Shown: positions 51,535 to 60,453, numbered from the stretch's first letter. The stretch: DNA of 64,000 nucleotides from Chitinophaga fulva (GCF_012927205.1 NZ_JABBGC010000001.1:2976810-3040809), one strand, 5' to 3'. The notes: a model not told the origin generated them from the letters alone. Program-made: numbers and translations.

Positions 51535-54030
51535 TTATAATCTTCCCCGCTCTTTGGGCTTCTCTTCTTCTTCCTGTGGCTTTTCTTCTTCTTCCTGCTG
51601 TTGGTGTTTTTTCTTTTTAAAGAGATTAGGGTCCATTTTGCCAAAACGGTACCGTATGTTGAGGCGGATAAAGCGGGTGGTGCGTTTACGGTCATAGTCC
51701 TGGATAAACACCGGTGTTTCGTAGTGGGAGCTGAACTGTTGGGTATTGAGTAAATCGGAAACGTTCAGCGCTATCACCAGCGCCCTGTTTTTAAGTACTT
51801 CCTTACGCACCCCGAGATCAATACCGTTCATCGCCCGGAAGGTGCCCTGCGGCTGTATCCTGGGAGAGCGGTAATGTCCGCTCAGTTCTATGCTGATGCG
51901 GGAAGGCAGCCTGAACTGTGTATTGGCGTTCAGTCCATAACTGAAATTCTCATTATTGAGCGTTGTGCTGGTAAGCCGGTTATATTCCAGGTTCAGGTTG
52001 GCATTGACTTTCCACCATTTGTAAATATTAAGGCTGTAAGACACGTTGCCGCCAATATTCTGCTGCGTGGCCAGGTTCATGGGTTTGGTGGTGGTAACGC
52101 CCGTTACGGTGTCCAGCGTACTGATACGGTCAATGTTGTCATTGGTCTGCGCATAGTAGGTGCTGGCGCTGAAATAGTTATTGGACTTGGGATAATAGAC
52201 GGAATAACTGGTTTCAAACTTATGCGACAACGCAGGCTTCAGCTCCGGGTTGCCGGTGCGGATATTCTGCGGGTCGGAGTTATTAATGTATGGCAGCAAC
52301 TGGTCGAAGTTGGGCCGGTCTATACGGGTGGAATAGTTGAATACCAGGCTCTGGTTCTGGTTTTTAGGCATGTTGTACTTCAGGAACACGCTGGGGAAGA
52401 GATTGAAAAATTTGTTGTCCACCGTCGTGTCACGGGTGTAGGAATAGCCTTTCAGGAAAGACTGTTCGGCACGTACTCCTACCTGGTACCCCAGATTGCC
52501 AATGGCATTGGCGAAGTTGAGATAACCGGCGTGGATATCTTCTTCATAGTCGTACTGGTTGGACAGCTGGTTGCTTTTACGGAAATCTTTTATATCCCAG
52601 TTGTACAGCATGGCCGTATAGTCGTTGCTGATATACCGGAAAGTGCTTTTTACACCTGCTTCCAGCTTTCCTTTTTTACCGAGGGGCATGGTGTAGTCTG
52701 ACTGGAGGTTCCAGAAGCGGTTCCCGTTTTTGCCGGTATTCTGTTGCCAGTTGGGATTGGGAAGCGTGTCCAGTCCCGGTTTCTGGTACTGTGTGCGGTA
52801 ATCGCTGTTACTGCCGGCACGGTTGCCGCTATAGCTGATATAGGCAGTCAGTTCCTGGTTCTGTTTTTTGAAAGTGCGTTTGTAATTCAGGCTGGTATTG
52901 TTGTTATAGCCGTCATTGCGACTGGTATTATGCCGTTCCCCATTGCGGAGTGTTTGTTTTTGATCATCGAGATAATTCAGGAAGATGTCATCTTCATTCC
53001 TGTTGAAGTTATGGTTAAGGCCTTCCGCGATGGTGAAGGTGTTGTGGTCATCGAGGAAGTAGTCGAAGCCGAAACGGCCGCCGTTGTTGCCGTTGCGGTT
53101 GTTGTTGCGGCTGTCCTGGGAGAAGAAGGTGGTGCTGCTGCTGTCGGGCACCAGGTTCTGCCGGTAGCTGTAGCCGCTGCCGCCGATGGATTCGTAGCGG
53201 GCGTTGTAGTTGCCGAAGAAGTTAAAACGGCGCATACGCAGACTGGCATTGGCGCTGCCATTGACCTGGCCGCGGGTGGCTACGCCGGCGTTGAACATTA
53301 CGTTATATCCAATGGCCTTGTCTTTTTTCAGGACGATGTTGATAATACCGCCGCCGCCCTGTGCTTCAAATTTGGCGGAGGGGTTGTTGATGACTTCCAC
53401 CCGGTCGATGCTTTCGGCGGGAATCATTTGCAGGGCTGTTTTAGCATCTCCGAAGGGGGATGGTTTGCCATCTACATAGATGGTCACGCTTTTACCACGC
53501 AGGGTCACATTATCATCGATGTCTACATCCACACTGGGAATATTTTTCAGGATGTCTGTGCCGGTGCCGCCTTCTGCATTGATCATGCTGCCGGCGTCGA
53601 ACACCTGCCGGTCTATCTGCATGGAGAACGCGGGTTTTTCCGCTTTGATCTCCACCGCGTTCAGCACCTTGCCAGCTGTTTGCAGGCGCAGGGTGCCGGC
53701 AAACGCGGGTTTCCCGGCAGCTACCTTCACTGCTTTTTCCAGCTTCTCATAACCCATGAAAGTAACGCGCAGCACATAAATACCGGGAACGACTGTATTA
53801 AAAGCGAAAGTGCCTGCGGGTGTGGTGTACATACCGGTAACCATGGAGGAATCGGCCTGGCGGAGCAATACCACTGAGGCATATTCCACCGGTTTGCCGG
53901 TGACGGCGTCTGCTACTTTACCGGTCATTTTCACCGGTGCGCCTTCCGGCGTTTGTGCGTAAAGGTTAGGCACAATAGCAAACAACAGGGTTGCCCCTGC
54001 AATTAATCTTAGCATCCGTAATGTTAGCAT
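51535..54030 (-). CDS. TonB-dependent receptor, outer-membrane beta-barrel family (paralogue 1)
   Basis: The 831-residue protein has a signal peptide ending near LYAQ, a carboxypeptidase-regulatory-like domain (about 33-115), and a plug with TDILKNIPSVDVDIDDNVTLRGKSV and INNPSAKFEAQGGGGIINIVLKK. A barrel of the OMP_b-brl_3 type follows, ending with IRYRFGKMDPNLFKKKK and a Glu/Lys-rich tail. It is a paralogue of the next gene upstream; both share domain order and the FGK...LFKKKK end. No susD or transporter lies beside them. The substrate is unknown; iron-complex or peptide uptake are possibilities. Confidence 0.9.
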   Translation of the reverse strand: MLTLRMLRLIAGATLLFAIVPNLYAQTPEGAPVKMTGKVADAVTGKPVEYASVVLLRQADSSMVTGMYTTPAGTFAFNTVVPGIYVLRVTFMGYEKLEKAVKVAAGKPAFAGTLRLQTAGKVLNAVEIKAEKPAFSMQIDRQVFDAGSMINAEGGTGTDILKNIPSVDVDIDDNVTLRGKSVTIYVDGKPSPFGDAKTALQMIPAESIDRVEVINNPSAKFEAQGGGGIINIVLKKDKAIGYNVMFNAGVATRGQVNGSANASLRMRRFNFFGNYNARYESIGGSGYSYRQNLVPDSSSTTFFSQDSRNNNRNGNNGGRFGFDYFLDDHNTFTIAEGLNHNFNRNEDDIFLNYLDDQKQTLRNGERHNTSRNDGYNNNTSLNYKRTFKKQNQELTAYISYSGNRAGSNSDYRTQYQKPGLDTLPNPNWQQNTGKNGNRFWNLQSDYTMPLGKKGKLEAGVKSTFRYISNDYTAMLYNWDIKDFRKSNQLSNQYDYEEDIHAGYLNFANAIGNLGYQVGVRAEQSFLKGYSYTRDTTVDNKFFNLFPSVFLKYNMPKNQNQSLVFNYSTRIDRPNFDQLLPYINNSDPQNIRTGNPELKPALSHKFETSYSVYYPKSNNYFSASTYYAQTNDNIDRISTLDTVTGVTTTKPMNLATQQNIGGNVSYSLNIYKWWKVNANLNLEYNRLTSTTLNNENFSYGLNANTQFRLPSRISIELSGHYRSPRIQPQGTFRAMNGIDLGVRKEVLKNRALVIALNVSDLLNTQQFSSHYETPVFIQDYDRKRTTRFIRLNIRYRFGKMDPNLFKKKKHQQQEEEEKPQEEEEKPKERGRL

Positions 54031-54181
54031 CCTTTATTCTGGCTGATCTATGACTATAAAAATAATTGGCGGTGTTTAAAATGTTGACGAATTGGGATGA
54101 ATGGTATATTCAAAAAGATAGCCGGCGGGGGCACAAGGCGCTTCCTGCCGGCTGTGGTTTTGCATTCACCCTCTTTATTAA

Positions 54182-56764
54182 CTAGAAACTTTGCATCGGG
54201 TCACCCATCTGCATGTCGTTGTTATTATTCTGTTTTTTCTTTTTGAACAGGGAAGTATCAAACTTGCCGAAACGGTAGCTGAAGTTGAGCTTCAGGATAC
54301 GGGATTCGCGCTTACGGATATAATCCTGTGCGAAAGCGGGCGTAGCCTGGTTCAGCTCATACTGGCGCGTGTTGAAAACATCCGACAGGCTAAGCGTGAG
54401 CGAAGCCGCTTTGTTTTTCAGGAAGTCTTTACGCACAGCCACATCCACGGTGCTGAAGCCTTTGATGGTACCCTGTGATGATGTAGGGATCATCATAAAA
54501 CCACCACCTCCGCCGCCACGGCCACCACCACCGCCGCCACCGCCGGAAGACGGCAACGCAATGGTAGGCGCCTGATAGGAGCCGGTTACCTGTAACGTGA
54601 AATTAGCGGGCAGTTTGGTTTCTGAATTGATCTTCGCGAGCCAGCTGAAACCGCTGTTGTTGAAGTTTTGACCGTTGCTGTTCACCTTCATGTCTGTTTG
54701 ATACAGGTTCAGGTTGGAAGTAAGGTCCCATCCCTTGATGATCTGGTTTTTCAGCGTGATCTCCGCGCCGTAGGAATTGCTTCTGTTGGCATTGATAAAC
54801 TGGGTGAGCAGCGTATCTGCGCCAATAGGCGTGCTGATGGTGGAGATCATATTGTTGACATTACGGAAGTAGATGCTTCCCAACAGGTTGGCGTTTTTCC
54901 AGTTTTTAGCATAGGAAAACTCCAGGCTATTGATGTATTCCGGCTTCAGGTTGGGATTACCTTCCCGCTGGTTCTGCGGGTCGCTGTAATCACGGTAGGG
55001 TATCAGCTGGAAGAAGTTCGGCCTGTTCACACGACGGGAATAGTTGAGCTGTAATTCCTGCTCATGTTTGAGTTTCTGCGAGAGATATACACTCGGGAAG
55101 AAGCCGGGTACTGCTTTGGTGGGTTTATATTCTACGCCTTTATTTTCTCCTGCGTATACATACTGCTCCACACGCAGACCGGCCTGATAGCCGAAGTTGC
55201 CCATGGTATTGGAGAAGTTCGCGTAGCCTGCGTAAATTTCTTCGTTGTATTTGTAGGCGGTAGACAACATGGCGTTTGGTATAAAGTTACCACTGATGGT
55301 GTCTTTATCGCGTACCTGGTAATCGCTGGTATAGTCGCGCAGCGTGACTTTGGCACCGGCTTCCAGTTTACCGTTTTTACCTACCGGGTTGGTGTAATCT
55401 GTCTGAATGGTGATGAAAGTGGTTTTGCCGGCGGTGGTATTGGTTTGTGTCAGTGGCTGTCCGATAGGGGCGCCCTGCGGGTTCCGGGCCTGTGTGACAA
55501 AGTCACCGTCACGGTTATTGGAACTTCTGTTGTAGTTGAAATCGGCAGTCCATTCCTTGTTAGGTTTGGCGTAGGTGTGCTTGAAACCCAGTGCTGTGGT
55601 GTAGTTGCGGAAGTTGAACTGGTTGTTGTTTTTACGGTCGCTAAGGCCGGTGATACCGTGCTGGCCGTTGGAGAACGTGCTGAGGAGATCTTCATTGTTT
55701 TTGAAGTCGCCTGCTACAATGTTCTGTGACAGCGAGATGTTGTTGCGGTTATCGATCTGGTAATCGGCGCCGAAGCGGCCAAACTGGAACAGCGGTTTGC
55801 TGGTGCTGTTGCTGTTTTGCAGGAGGAAGCTGGTGTCTGCCACACCACCGCTTTTGTAATTGCTGCGGGAAGTGGTGCCTTCTCCCCAGTTTCTGTTGGC
55901 GTTGATGTTATAGTTGGCGAACACGTTGAATTTACCCTGACGGATATTGATGTTGCCGCCGGCATTGTATTTATTACCGGTGCCGATACCTGCCTGTACA
56001 GAGCCATTGAAGCCCGCTTTGCGGTTTTTCTTCAGGATGATGTTAAGGATACCGGACATGCCTTCCGCGTCATAACGTGCAGAGGGGTTGGTGATCAGTT
56101 CCACGCTTTCGATAGCGTCAGCGGGTATCTGATCGAGGGTGAGAGTAGAGGGTTTGCCATCTACAAAAATATTGGGGGCCGCATTGCGTACGCTGACGTT
56201 GCCGTCCAGGTCTACGTTTACGGATGGGATGTTTTTCAATACATCAGTAGCGGTACCGCCTACACTGGTCAGGTTGCGTTCCACGTTGAACACCTTTTTG
56301 TCGATGCCCATGGTGAAAGCGCTTTTCTGGCCGGTCACTTCCACGCCCTGCAGGGTTTTGACGTTGGGCTGCATTTTAATGTTGCCCAGGTCCTGTTCTG
56401 TGGTTTGTGGCGTGATGGATATTTTTTTCTGAAGGCCGGTGTAGCCCATGAAGTTGATGCGTACAATAAAAGGGCCGAAGGGGAGGCTTTCCAGGTTAAA
56501 TTCCCCATTGGGTTTGGTCAGCATGCCAGTCACCACGGAAGAATCACGCTGCCGTAGCAGGGCTACAGAAGCGTAAGGAATGGGTTTCCCGCTGGAAGCA
56601 TCTATCAGTTTTCCGTAAAGCCTGCCTATCTGTGGCATGTCGGGCCTTGCTTTTGCGCCTTGTCCGTTTTGTGTTGCCGCTGGTCTTCCGTTAGCCGGGG
56701 CCTGGGCGAAGGACTGTACCTGCCACATTAAAATGCCGGCGAGTACGATGTACCGTTTTTTCAT
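54182..56764 (-). CDS. TonB-dependent receptor, outer-membrane beta-barrel family (paralogue 2)
   Basis: I take the ATG at 56764 (MKKRYIVLAGILMWQVQSFAQ), which gives a standard signal peptide, rather than the ATG 21 bp upstream. The 860-residue protein repeats the plan of its neighbour: regulatory-like domain, plug (TDVLKNIPSVNVDLDGNVSVRN, SARYDAEGMSGILNIILKK) and barrel ending FSYRFGKFDTSLFKKKK. It differs by an insertion near residues 738-765 with two runs of glycine (GGGGGGGGRGGGGGG), absent from paralogue 1. A perfect -7 element is at 56803-56810 and a tandem operator-like repeat is further upstream. Confidence 0.92.
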   Translation of the reverse strand: MKKRYIVLAGILMWQVQSFAQAPANGRPAATQNGQGAKARPDMPQIGRLYGKLIDASSGKPIPYASVALLRQRDSSVVTGMLTKPNGEFNLESLPFGPFIVRINFMGYTGLQKKISITPQTTEQDLGNIKMQPNVKTLQGVEVTGQKSAFTMGIDKKVFNVERNLTSVGGTATDVLKNIPSVNVDLDGNVSVRNAAPNIFVDGKPSTLTLDQIPADAIESVELITNPSARYDAEGMSGILNIILKKNRKAGFNGSVQAGIGTGNKYNAGGNINIRQGKFNVFANYNINANRNWGEGTTSRSNYKSGGVADTSFLLQNSNSTSKPLFQFGRFGADYQIDNRNNISLSQNIVAGDFKNNEDLLSTFSNGQHGITGLSDRKNNNQFNFRNYTTALGFKHTYAKPNKEWTADFNYNRSSNNRDGDFVTQARNPQGAPIGQPLTQTNTTAGKTTFITIQTDYTNPVGKNGKLEAGAKVTLRDYTSDYQVRDKDTISGNFIPNAMLSTAYKYNEEIYAGYANFSNTMGNFGYQAGLRVEQYVYAGENKGVEYKPTKAVPGFFPSVYLSQKLKHEQELQLNYSRRVNRPNFFQLIPYRDYSDPQNQREGNPNLKPEYINSLEFSYAKNWKNANLLGSIYFRNVNNMISTISTPIGADTLLTQFINANRSNSYGAEITLKNQIIKGWDLTSNLNLYQTDMKVNSNGQNFNNSGFSWLAKINSETKLPANFTLQVTGSYQAPTIALPSSGGGGGGGGRGGGGGGFMMIPTSSQGTIKGFSTVDVAVRKDFLKNKAASLTLSLSDVFNTRQYELNQATPAFAQDYIRKRESRILKLNFSYRFGKFDTSLFKKKKQNNNNDMQMGDPMQSF

Positions 56765-56802
56765 CCTGCTGTTTTTTATCTGCACGCTTTGTCAGATTTC
56801 AG

Positions 56803-56810
56803 CAAATGTA
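56803..56810 (-). promoter_or_regulatory. -7 element of the second receptor gene
   Basis: The minus strand reads TACATTTG, an exact TAnnTTTG match, 38 bp before the ATG at 56764. Confidence 0.6.
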
Positions 56811-56894
56811 TCGGTGGGTAGTGGTGAATGGTCGGATATTGTGATGAATGGAATTTTTCCCGCAGGAAGTTGAAAAAAAGACCGGTAAAAGGTC

Positions 56895-56937
56895 TTAACA
56901 GTAGTTAACAAATGTCGCAGGTTAACAGTAGTTAACA
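56895..56937. promoter_or_regulatory. Tandem operator-like repeat upstream of the second receptor gene
   Basis: TTAACAGTAGTTAACA occurs twice (56895-56910 and 56922-56937), 27 bp start to start. Each copy contains an inverted TTAAC / GTTAA pair. It lies about 90 bp upstream of the -7 element, a normal position for an activator or repressor site. Confidence 0.6.
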
Positions 56938-57321
56938 GTGCGCGGGGGCTCGATTCCGACGGGGCAGGGGTAAATGACTAACATAAAGCAGGCCGCCTTT
57001 TCCAAAACAAGCACTCTTGTTTAAATACCATCAGAATTGTGCAGTTCTGCCCCATATTATCGTTTTTTATATGCGTATAACTACCTGATTTACATATCTT
57101 CACAGGGGATTTCTTCTGCTATCCTTCTGGTATGCTTTAGGCATCCTATACGCATCCCTTTGGTAACCCGGCCCGAGGCGAGTTATAAACTGATACTTTT
57201 TTAAGTGGGTTTAAAAAGATGTTCCGTATTTAGTTCCATCGGATAAAACCATCTGTTTTTTAATCCTGATGTGGTTTGAAATTATCCGAATAAAATAACA
57301 GAAACAAAAGCTCCTAAATCT
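56938..57321. other. Non-coding region between the DUF445 and receptor genes
   Basis: About 380 bp contain no ORF I would defend, no tRNA and no strong hairpin. Apart from the tandem repeat at its right-hand border I see nothing definite. Confidence 0.5.
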
Positions 57322-57876
57322 CTACATAAACAAATGCATACATATCACGGCTACAATACCAGCAATAAAACCGGTGAAAGCGCCCAACAGTTTGAATTTT
57401 TTGATTTCATTGCCCAACAGTTGCTGGCTGATTTGTTGTAATTGTTCTGCAGAGATGCCGGCTATTTTTTCGGTCACCATCTTTTCGATGTTCAGGTCTT
57501 TTTCCACGTTGTCGAGGTACTGGTTGATCATCACAGGGAAGAGTGTGTCCAGTTCTGCCACGAGGTGTGATTTGATCTGGTTTACGATGCTGTCACCAAT
57601 GAACATGGAGAGTACGGGCATGGCCTTTGGAAGTTTCTCGCGCAGGAAAGTATCGAGATGTGCTTCTACCAGCGGAATGATATTTTTTATTTTCTCCGGA
57701 TCTGTCAGTTTGGATTTGATGGTGCTGAAAGAGAGCTGTTGACCGGCGAAAGCACCCAGTTGTTGGGCGAGGGCTTGTTGGCGGGCCGGAAGGATGCGCG
57801 TGAAGAGCGTGTGTGCTGCCAGGTGATGGATGGTCCAGCCAAGCAGGGCGGTTATAATGGGTATCAGATAAATCAT
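57322..57876 (-). CDS. DUF445-family membrane protein
   Basis: The 184-residue protein has hydrophobic helices at both ends (LIPIITALLGWTIHHLAA and LLGAFTGFIAGIVAVICMHLFM) and a helical centre. The DUF445 features are a TKLTDPEKIKNIIPLVEAHLDTFL-like segment (written here as KLTDPEKIKNIIPLVEAHL) and a KIAGISAEQLQQISQQLLGNE stretch. Both termini probably face the cytoplasm with the helices in the inner membrane. Family function is unknown. It lies downstream of tRNA-His on the same strand with a terminator between them. Confidence 0.85.
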   Translation of the reverse strand: MIYLIPIITALLGWTIHHLAAHTLFTRILPARQQALAQQLGAFAGQQLSFSTIKSKLTDPEKIKNIIPLVEAHLDTFLREKLPKAMPVLSMFIGDSIVNQIKSHLVAELDTLFPVMINQYLDNVEKDLNIEKMVTEKIAGISAEQLQQISQQLLGNEIKKFKLLGAFTGFIAGIVAVICMHLFM

Positions 57877-57960
57877 TGAATCGGAATGTTATTTACAATG
57901 TTGCGAAGATACTTTCCCTTGACTGAATTTCTGAATCAAAAATGAAATAGGGTAAAACGA

Positions 57961-57989
57961 AAAAAGGCTTCTGTTTAAGAAGCCTTTTT
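57961..57989 (-). terminator. Terminator after tRNA-His
   Basis: AAAAAGGCTTCT and AGAAGCCTTTTT pair perfectly around a 5-nt loop, with T-rich sequence on the tRNA-distal side. It starts 8 bp beyond the tRNA 3' end. Confidence 0.92.
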
Positions 57990-57997
57990 CATTTTCG

Positions 57998-58072
57998 GGT
58001 GAATGAGGGGTCTCGAACCCCCGACCCTCAGAACCACAATCTGATGCTCTAACCAACTGAGCTACAATCACC
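57998..58072 (-). tRNA. tRNA-His (anticodon GTG)
   Basis: The minus strand folds into a cloverleaf. It has the extra 5' G at 58072 opposite C73, as tRNA-His requires, a D arm GCTC/GAGC, an anticodon arm TCAGA-TTGTGGT-TCTGA with anticodon GTG, a 5-nt variable loop, and a T arm with TTCGAGA. CCA is not encoded. One acceptor pair (5-68) is U opposite U; the other pairs are intact. A -7 element lies 42 bp upstream and a terminator just downstream. Confidence 0.95.
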
Positions 58073-58114
58073 GTTTTGTCCCGTCCAACGTGTGTTTCTT
58101 CGTTGTTGGGAGTG

Positions 58115-58122
58115 CAAAGATA
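58115..58122 (-). promoter_or_regulatory. -7 element of the tRNA-His gene
   Basis: The minus strand reads TATCTTTG, an exact TAnnTTTG match, 42 bp before the tRNA 5' end. Confidence 0.6.
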
Positions 58123-58532
58123 ACACAAAGCTTTTTGAAATTCCAAATACTTTTCAAATTTTTTTTTCAGAAAGTTATATATCACGAAAAAATAGGGAGT
58201 GATATGATAATCATTGCAGTACATTTTATCCCTTCGATGCTTGTTATTATATGCTAATGTAATCCGCGCCAGAAGGCATTTTGAGGCTTTGTGCACTGTA
58301 TCAAAAACCGTATATTTGCGCACTTCCCATTATAATTCCCATTTTATTAAGTTATTGAAAATCAGCAGCATGCTTGGTTGATGGCCTTACGGAATACCCT
58401 GATTTCAGGTGATTCTATGACCATAGGGGAAAAATATGTTAGCCCGGATGACAAAACAATGAAAAAATGACAATTCCCCCTGAAACTGGCTGTCGAACGT
58501 GAACTAGTTTAATAATTAATAGTATATATATT
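58123..58532. other. Non-coding region between tRNA-His and the 401-residue protein gene
   Basis: About 410 bp hold no credible ORF. The minus-strand frame that crosses the tRNA is spurious. I see no clear hairpin; the promoter of the 401-residue protein gene should lie near the right end, but no strong -7 match is evident. Confidence 0.5.
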
Positions 58533-59738
58533 ATGGATCAGCTTAAATTGAAGTTACAGGAGTATTATCAGCGTTACCAGCAGATGGAGCAGAAGGTAAA
58601 ACCTGGCAAAGAGGAGCCTGCGAAAGAGGAGGTGCTGGACCTGGAAAATGATATTCTCACACAGTTTGGATTACCCACATCGCGCCGCTTTGTGCAGATT
58701 CTGCATGACTTTGTACATCACAGCCAGGTGAGTGACCAGCTGTTGGATTATGTGAGCAAGAAATTGCGGTCGGCAGCCCGTAAATACCTGCTGGCCCCGG
58801 TGATGTCAGACGTAGACCTGCTGGAGCAGGCGCGTGACCAGAAACGCAGCCCTTACGACTTATTGCCCGAACTGGGTTATCCGCCGCAGGAATATGCCCT
58901 CTTTCTGATAGGAGAATTATATTACCGCCGTAATATGGCGGCATCAGACATCCTGGAAGAACTGAAGAAAATGCAGCACTTCCACAGCTGGAATGATCTT
59001 GCTGTGCTAAGCAAGATGAACAATTACTCTCACCATGAGTTGTACACCAAGCTGAAAAAACATGAGCTGCGTTTCATCGATGATTATGTTCAGCACAGCC
59101 GTCGCCAGGAAACAGCGCGGTTGGTCAACAAACGCCCAACACCGGCGGAAGAAGGCTATAAGCCCGATTATAAAACCATTACCAAGGTGCAGGTGGAAGA
59201 CATCATTTTTGATGAGCATACCACCCCCAGCCTTTTTGGTAAAATCAAAAGCGGCAGGGGATATACCCGCATAACTATTGGCCTGGAGTTTTCCGAACTG
59301 AACCAGATCCTCATGAGCAGTGATGAGCTGGGCATGGAAATCAGCAACCACATCAAAAAGCGGCTGGCCAATCCTGCTGCGGAAAAACCAACGGTTATTG
59401 ATATACGGGCAGAATTTGGTGACGTTTTAAAGCTGGATAATTGTTATCTTGAAGTATATAAGCCACAACATCGCGAAGGCAATAAATGGGTGGAAGACAA
59501 AGACAACTTCTACTTTGTGGACAAAATACTGACTAAAAAAGAATATGAAAAACGCACCAAAGAGGCAGAGGTGCAACGTAAAATACAAGAATGCCTGGAG
59601 CTCATCGGCGGTTCTTACGTCTATTATCAGCGGCTGCGCCGCCTGGGTATCACCGACGATGAGGCTAAACTGAGAGCAGGCCTATCGGATGAACTATTGT
59701 TCAAGCTATCATTTTTCCTGAACAAGGTAAAGGAATAG
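58533..59738 (+). CDS. Unknown charged cytoplasmic protein (401 residues)
   Basis: I recognise no family. The 401-residue protein has no signal peptide and no membrane helix. The first 80 residues are helical and highly charged (LKLQEYYQRYQQMEQKVKPGKEE, coiled-coil-like). The middle holds a helical domain (FVHHSQVSDQLLDYVSKKLRSAARKYL), and the region about 225-330 looks beta-rich (GYTRITIGLEF, KPTVIDIRAEFGDVLKLDN). The C-terminal 60 residues are helical again. It has its own terminator and lies alone between tRNA-His and the AhpD-like gene. Function is unknown. The lack of low-complexity bias and even codon use argue for a real gene. Confidence 0.85.
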   Translation: MDQLKLKLQEYYQRYQQMEQKVKPGKEEPAKEEVLDLENDILTQFGLPTSRRFVQILHDFVHHSQVSDQLLDYVSKKLRSAARKYLLAPVMSDVDLLEQARDQKRSPYDLLPELGYPPQEYALFLIGELYYRRNMAASDILEELKKMQHFHSWNDLAVLSKMNNYSHHELYTKLKKHELRFIDDYVQHSRRQETARLVNKRPTPAEEGYKPDYKTITKVQVEDIIFDEHTTPSLFGKIKSGRGYTRITIGLEFSELNQILMSSDELGMEISNHIKKRLANPAAEKPTVIDIRAEFGDVLKLDNCYLEVYKPQHREGNKWVEDKDNFYFVDKILTKKEYEKRTKEAEVQRKIQECLELIGGSYVYYQRLRRLGITDDEAKLRAGLSDELLFKLSFFLNKVKE

Positions 59739-59759
59739 TTTTTTTGTTGTGATGTTTTT

Positions 59760-59793
59760 AAGCAGCGAAGGCACCTGCCTTCGCTGCTTTTTT
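59760..59793 (+). terminator. Terminator after the 401-residue protein gene
   Basis: AAGCAGCGAAGGCA and TGCCTTCGCTGCTT pair perfectly around a 2-nt loop, followed by four more T. It is 21 bp after the stop. Confidence 0.93.
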
Positions 59794-59880
59794 ATTTGGA
59801 TATTTGGTTATTTGTTTATTGGGATGTTTGTGAGGCCCCGTTAAATGACCAAATGATCAAATAACCGAATAGCTAAATTT
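59793..59880. repeat. A+T-rich imperfect inverted repeat
   Basis: The left part (59793-59820, with ATTTGG and GGTTATTTG) is mirrored at 59851-59880 (CAAATAACCGAATAGCTAAAT). It resembles the outer part of the element at 41017-41151. Confidence 0.55.
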
Positions 59881-59902
59881 TAAGTGGCAGTTTTTACCGT
59901 TC

Positions 59903-60382
59903 TCATTTTGCAGTAGTTGGATAATGTTGGCCCGGTATCCGGTGCGTGGCGATGCCGATACGGTTCCAGGCGTTAATACAGATAATATGCATCAGGAGTT
60001 GGGCTGTGGTTTCCAGGCCGAAGCAGGCCAGTGCTTTGTTATAAGTCTCTGCTGTCAGCCCCTGCTGACTGATAAACGTCACCTCTTCCGTCATCGCCAG
60101 TATGGTCCTTTCCGCTTCGGTGAACTGTGGCGACTCACGCCATACGCTAAGCAGCAGCAGGCGTTGTGCTGTTTCGCCGGACTGAAGCGCATCGGCAGCG
60201 TGCTTGTCAAGACAATAGGCGCAGCCATTCAGCTGGGAAGCCCTTACTTTGATCATTTCGCGGTGCAACGGGGAAATAGGTGTGGTGGTGATATATTTTT
60301 CCATCGCCATCATGGCTTTGAATGCTTCAGGCTGTACCTCCTGCATGAAAAATCTTTCTTTCATCACGATTGTTTTTTGCAT
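59903..60382 (-). CDS. AhpD-like carboxymuconolactone decarboxylase family protein
   Basis: From the ATG at 60382 the protein is 159 residues (a second ATG 6 codons on is also possible; the ORF start at 60472 crosses the regulator gene). It has the AhpD core: MIKVRASQLNGCAYCLDKHA with a redox-active CxxC and the following His, then LLLLSVWRESPQFTEAERTIL. Such proteins act as alkylhydroperoxidases or reductants for peroxiredoxins. A MocR regulator is transcribed divergently across a palindromic operator, so this gene is the probable target. Confidence 0.9.
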   Translation of the reverse strand: MQKTIVMKERFFMQEVQPEAFKAMMAMEKYITTTPISPLHREMIKVRASQLNGCAYCLDKHAADALQSGETAQRLLLLSVWRESPQFTEAERTILAMTEEVTFISQQGLTAETYNKALACFGLETTAQLLMHIICINAWNRIGIATHRIPGQHYPTTAK

Positions 60383-60408
60383 TATTGATAAGGTAAAATT
60401 AGCTTTGC

Positions 60409-60453
60409 CTGGACTATTTAAATAGTCCAGATTTAAATCGACAGATAGTCCAG
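60409..60453. promoter_or_regulatory. Three-half-site MocR operator between the AhpD-like and regulator genes
   Basis: CTGGACTAT at 60409-60417 and ATAGTCCAG at 60422-60430 form a perfect 22-bp palindrome. A further ATAGTCCAG at 60445-60453 directly precedes the regulator ATG, in direct orientation with the second copy and 23 bp from it. MocR proteins are known to bind such repeated half-sites near their own genes. Confidence 0.8.

Noticed and set aside
52744-53877. 377-residue plus-strand ORF rich in Val, Ala and Ile
   Set aside because: It is antisense to receptor paralogue 1 and has a biased, domain-free composition.
57889-58323. 144-residue minus-strand ORF
   Set aside because: It runs straight through tRNA-His and its terminator, and its translation has no domain or reasonable composition.
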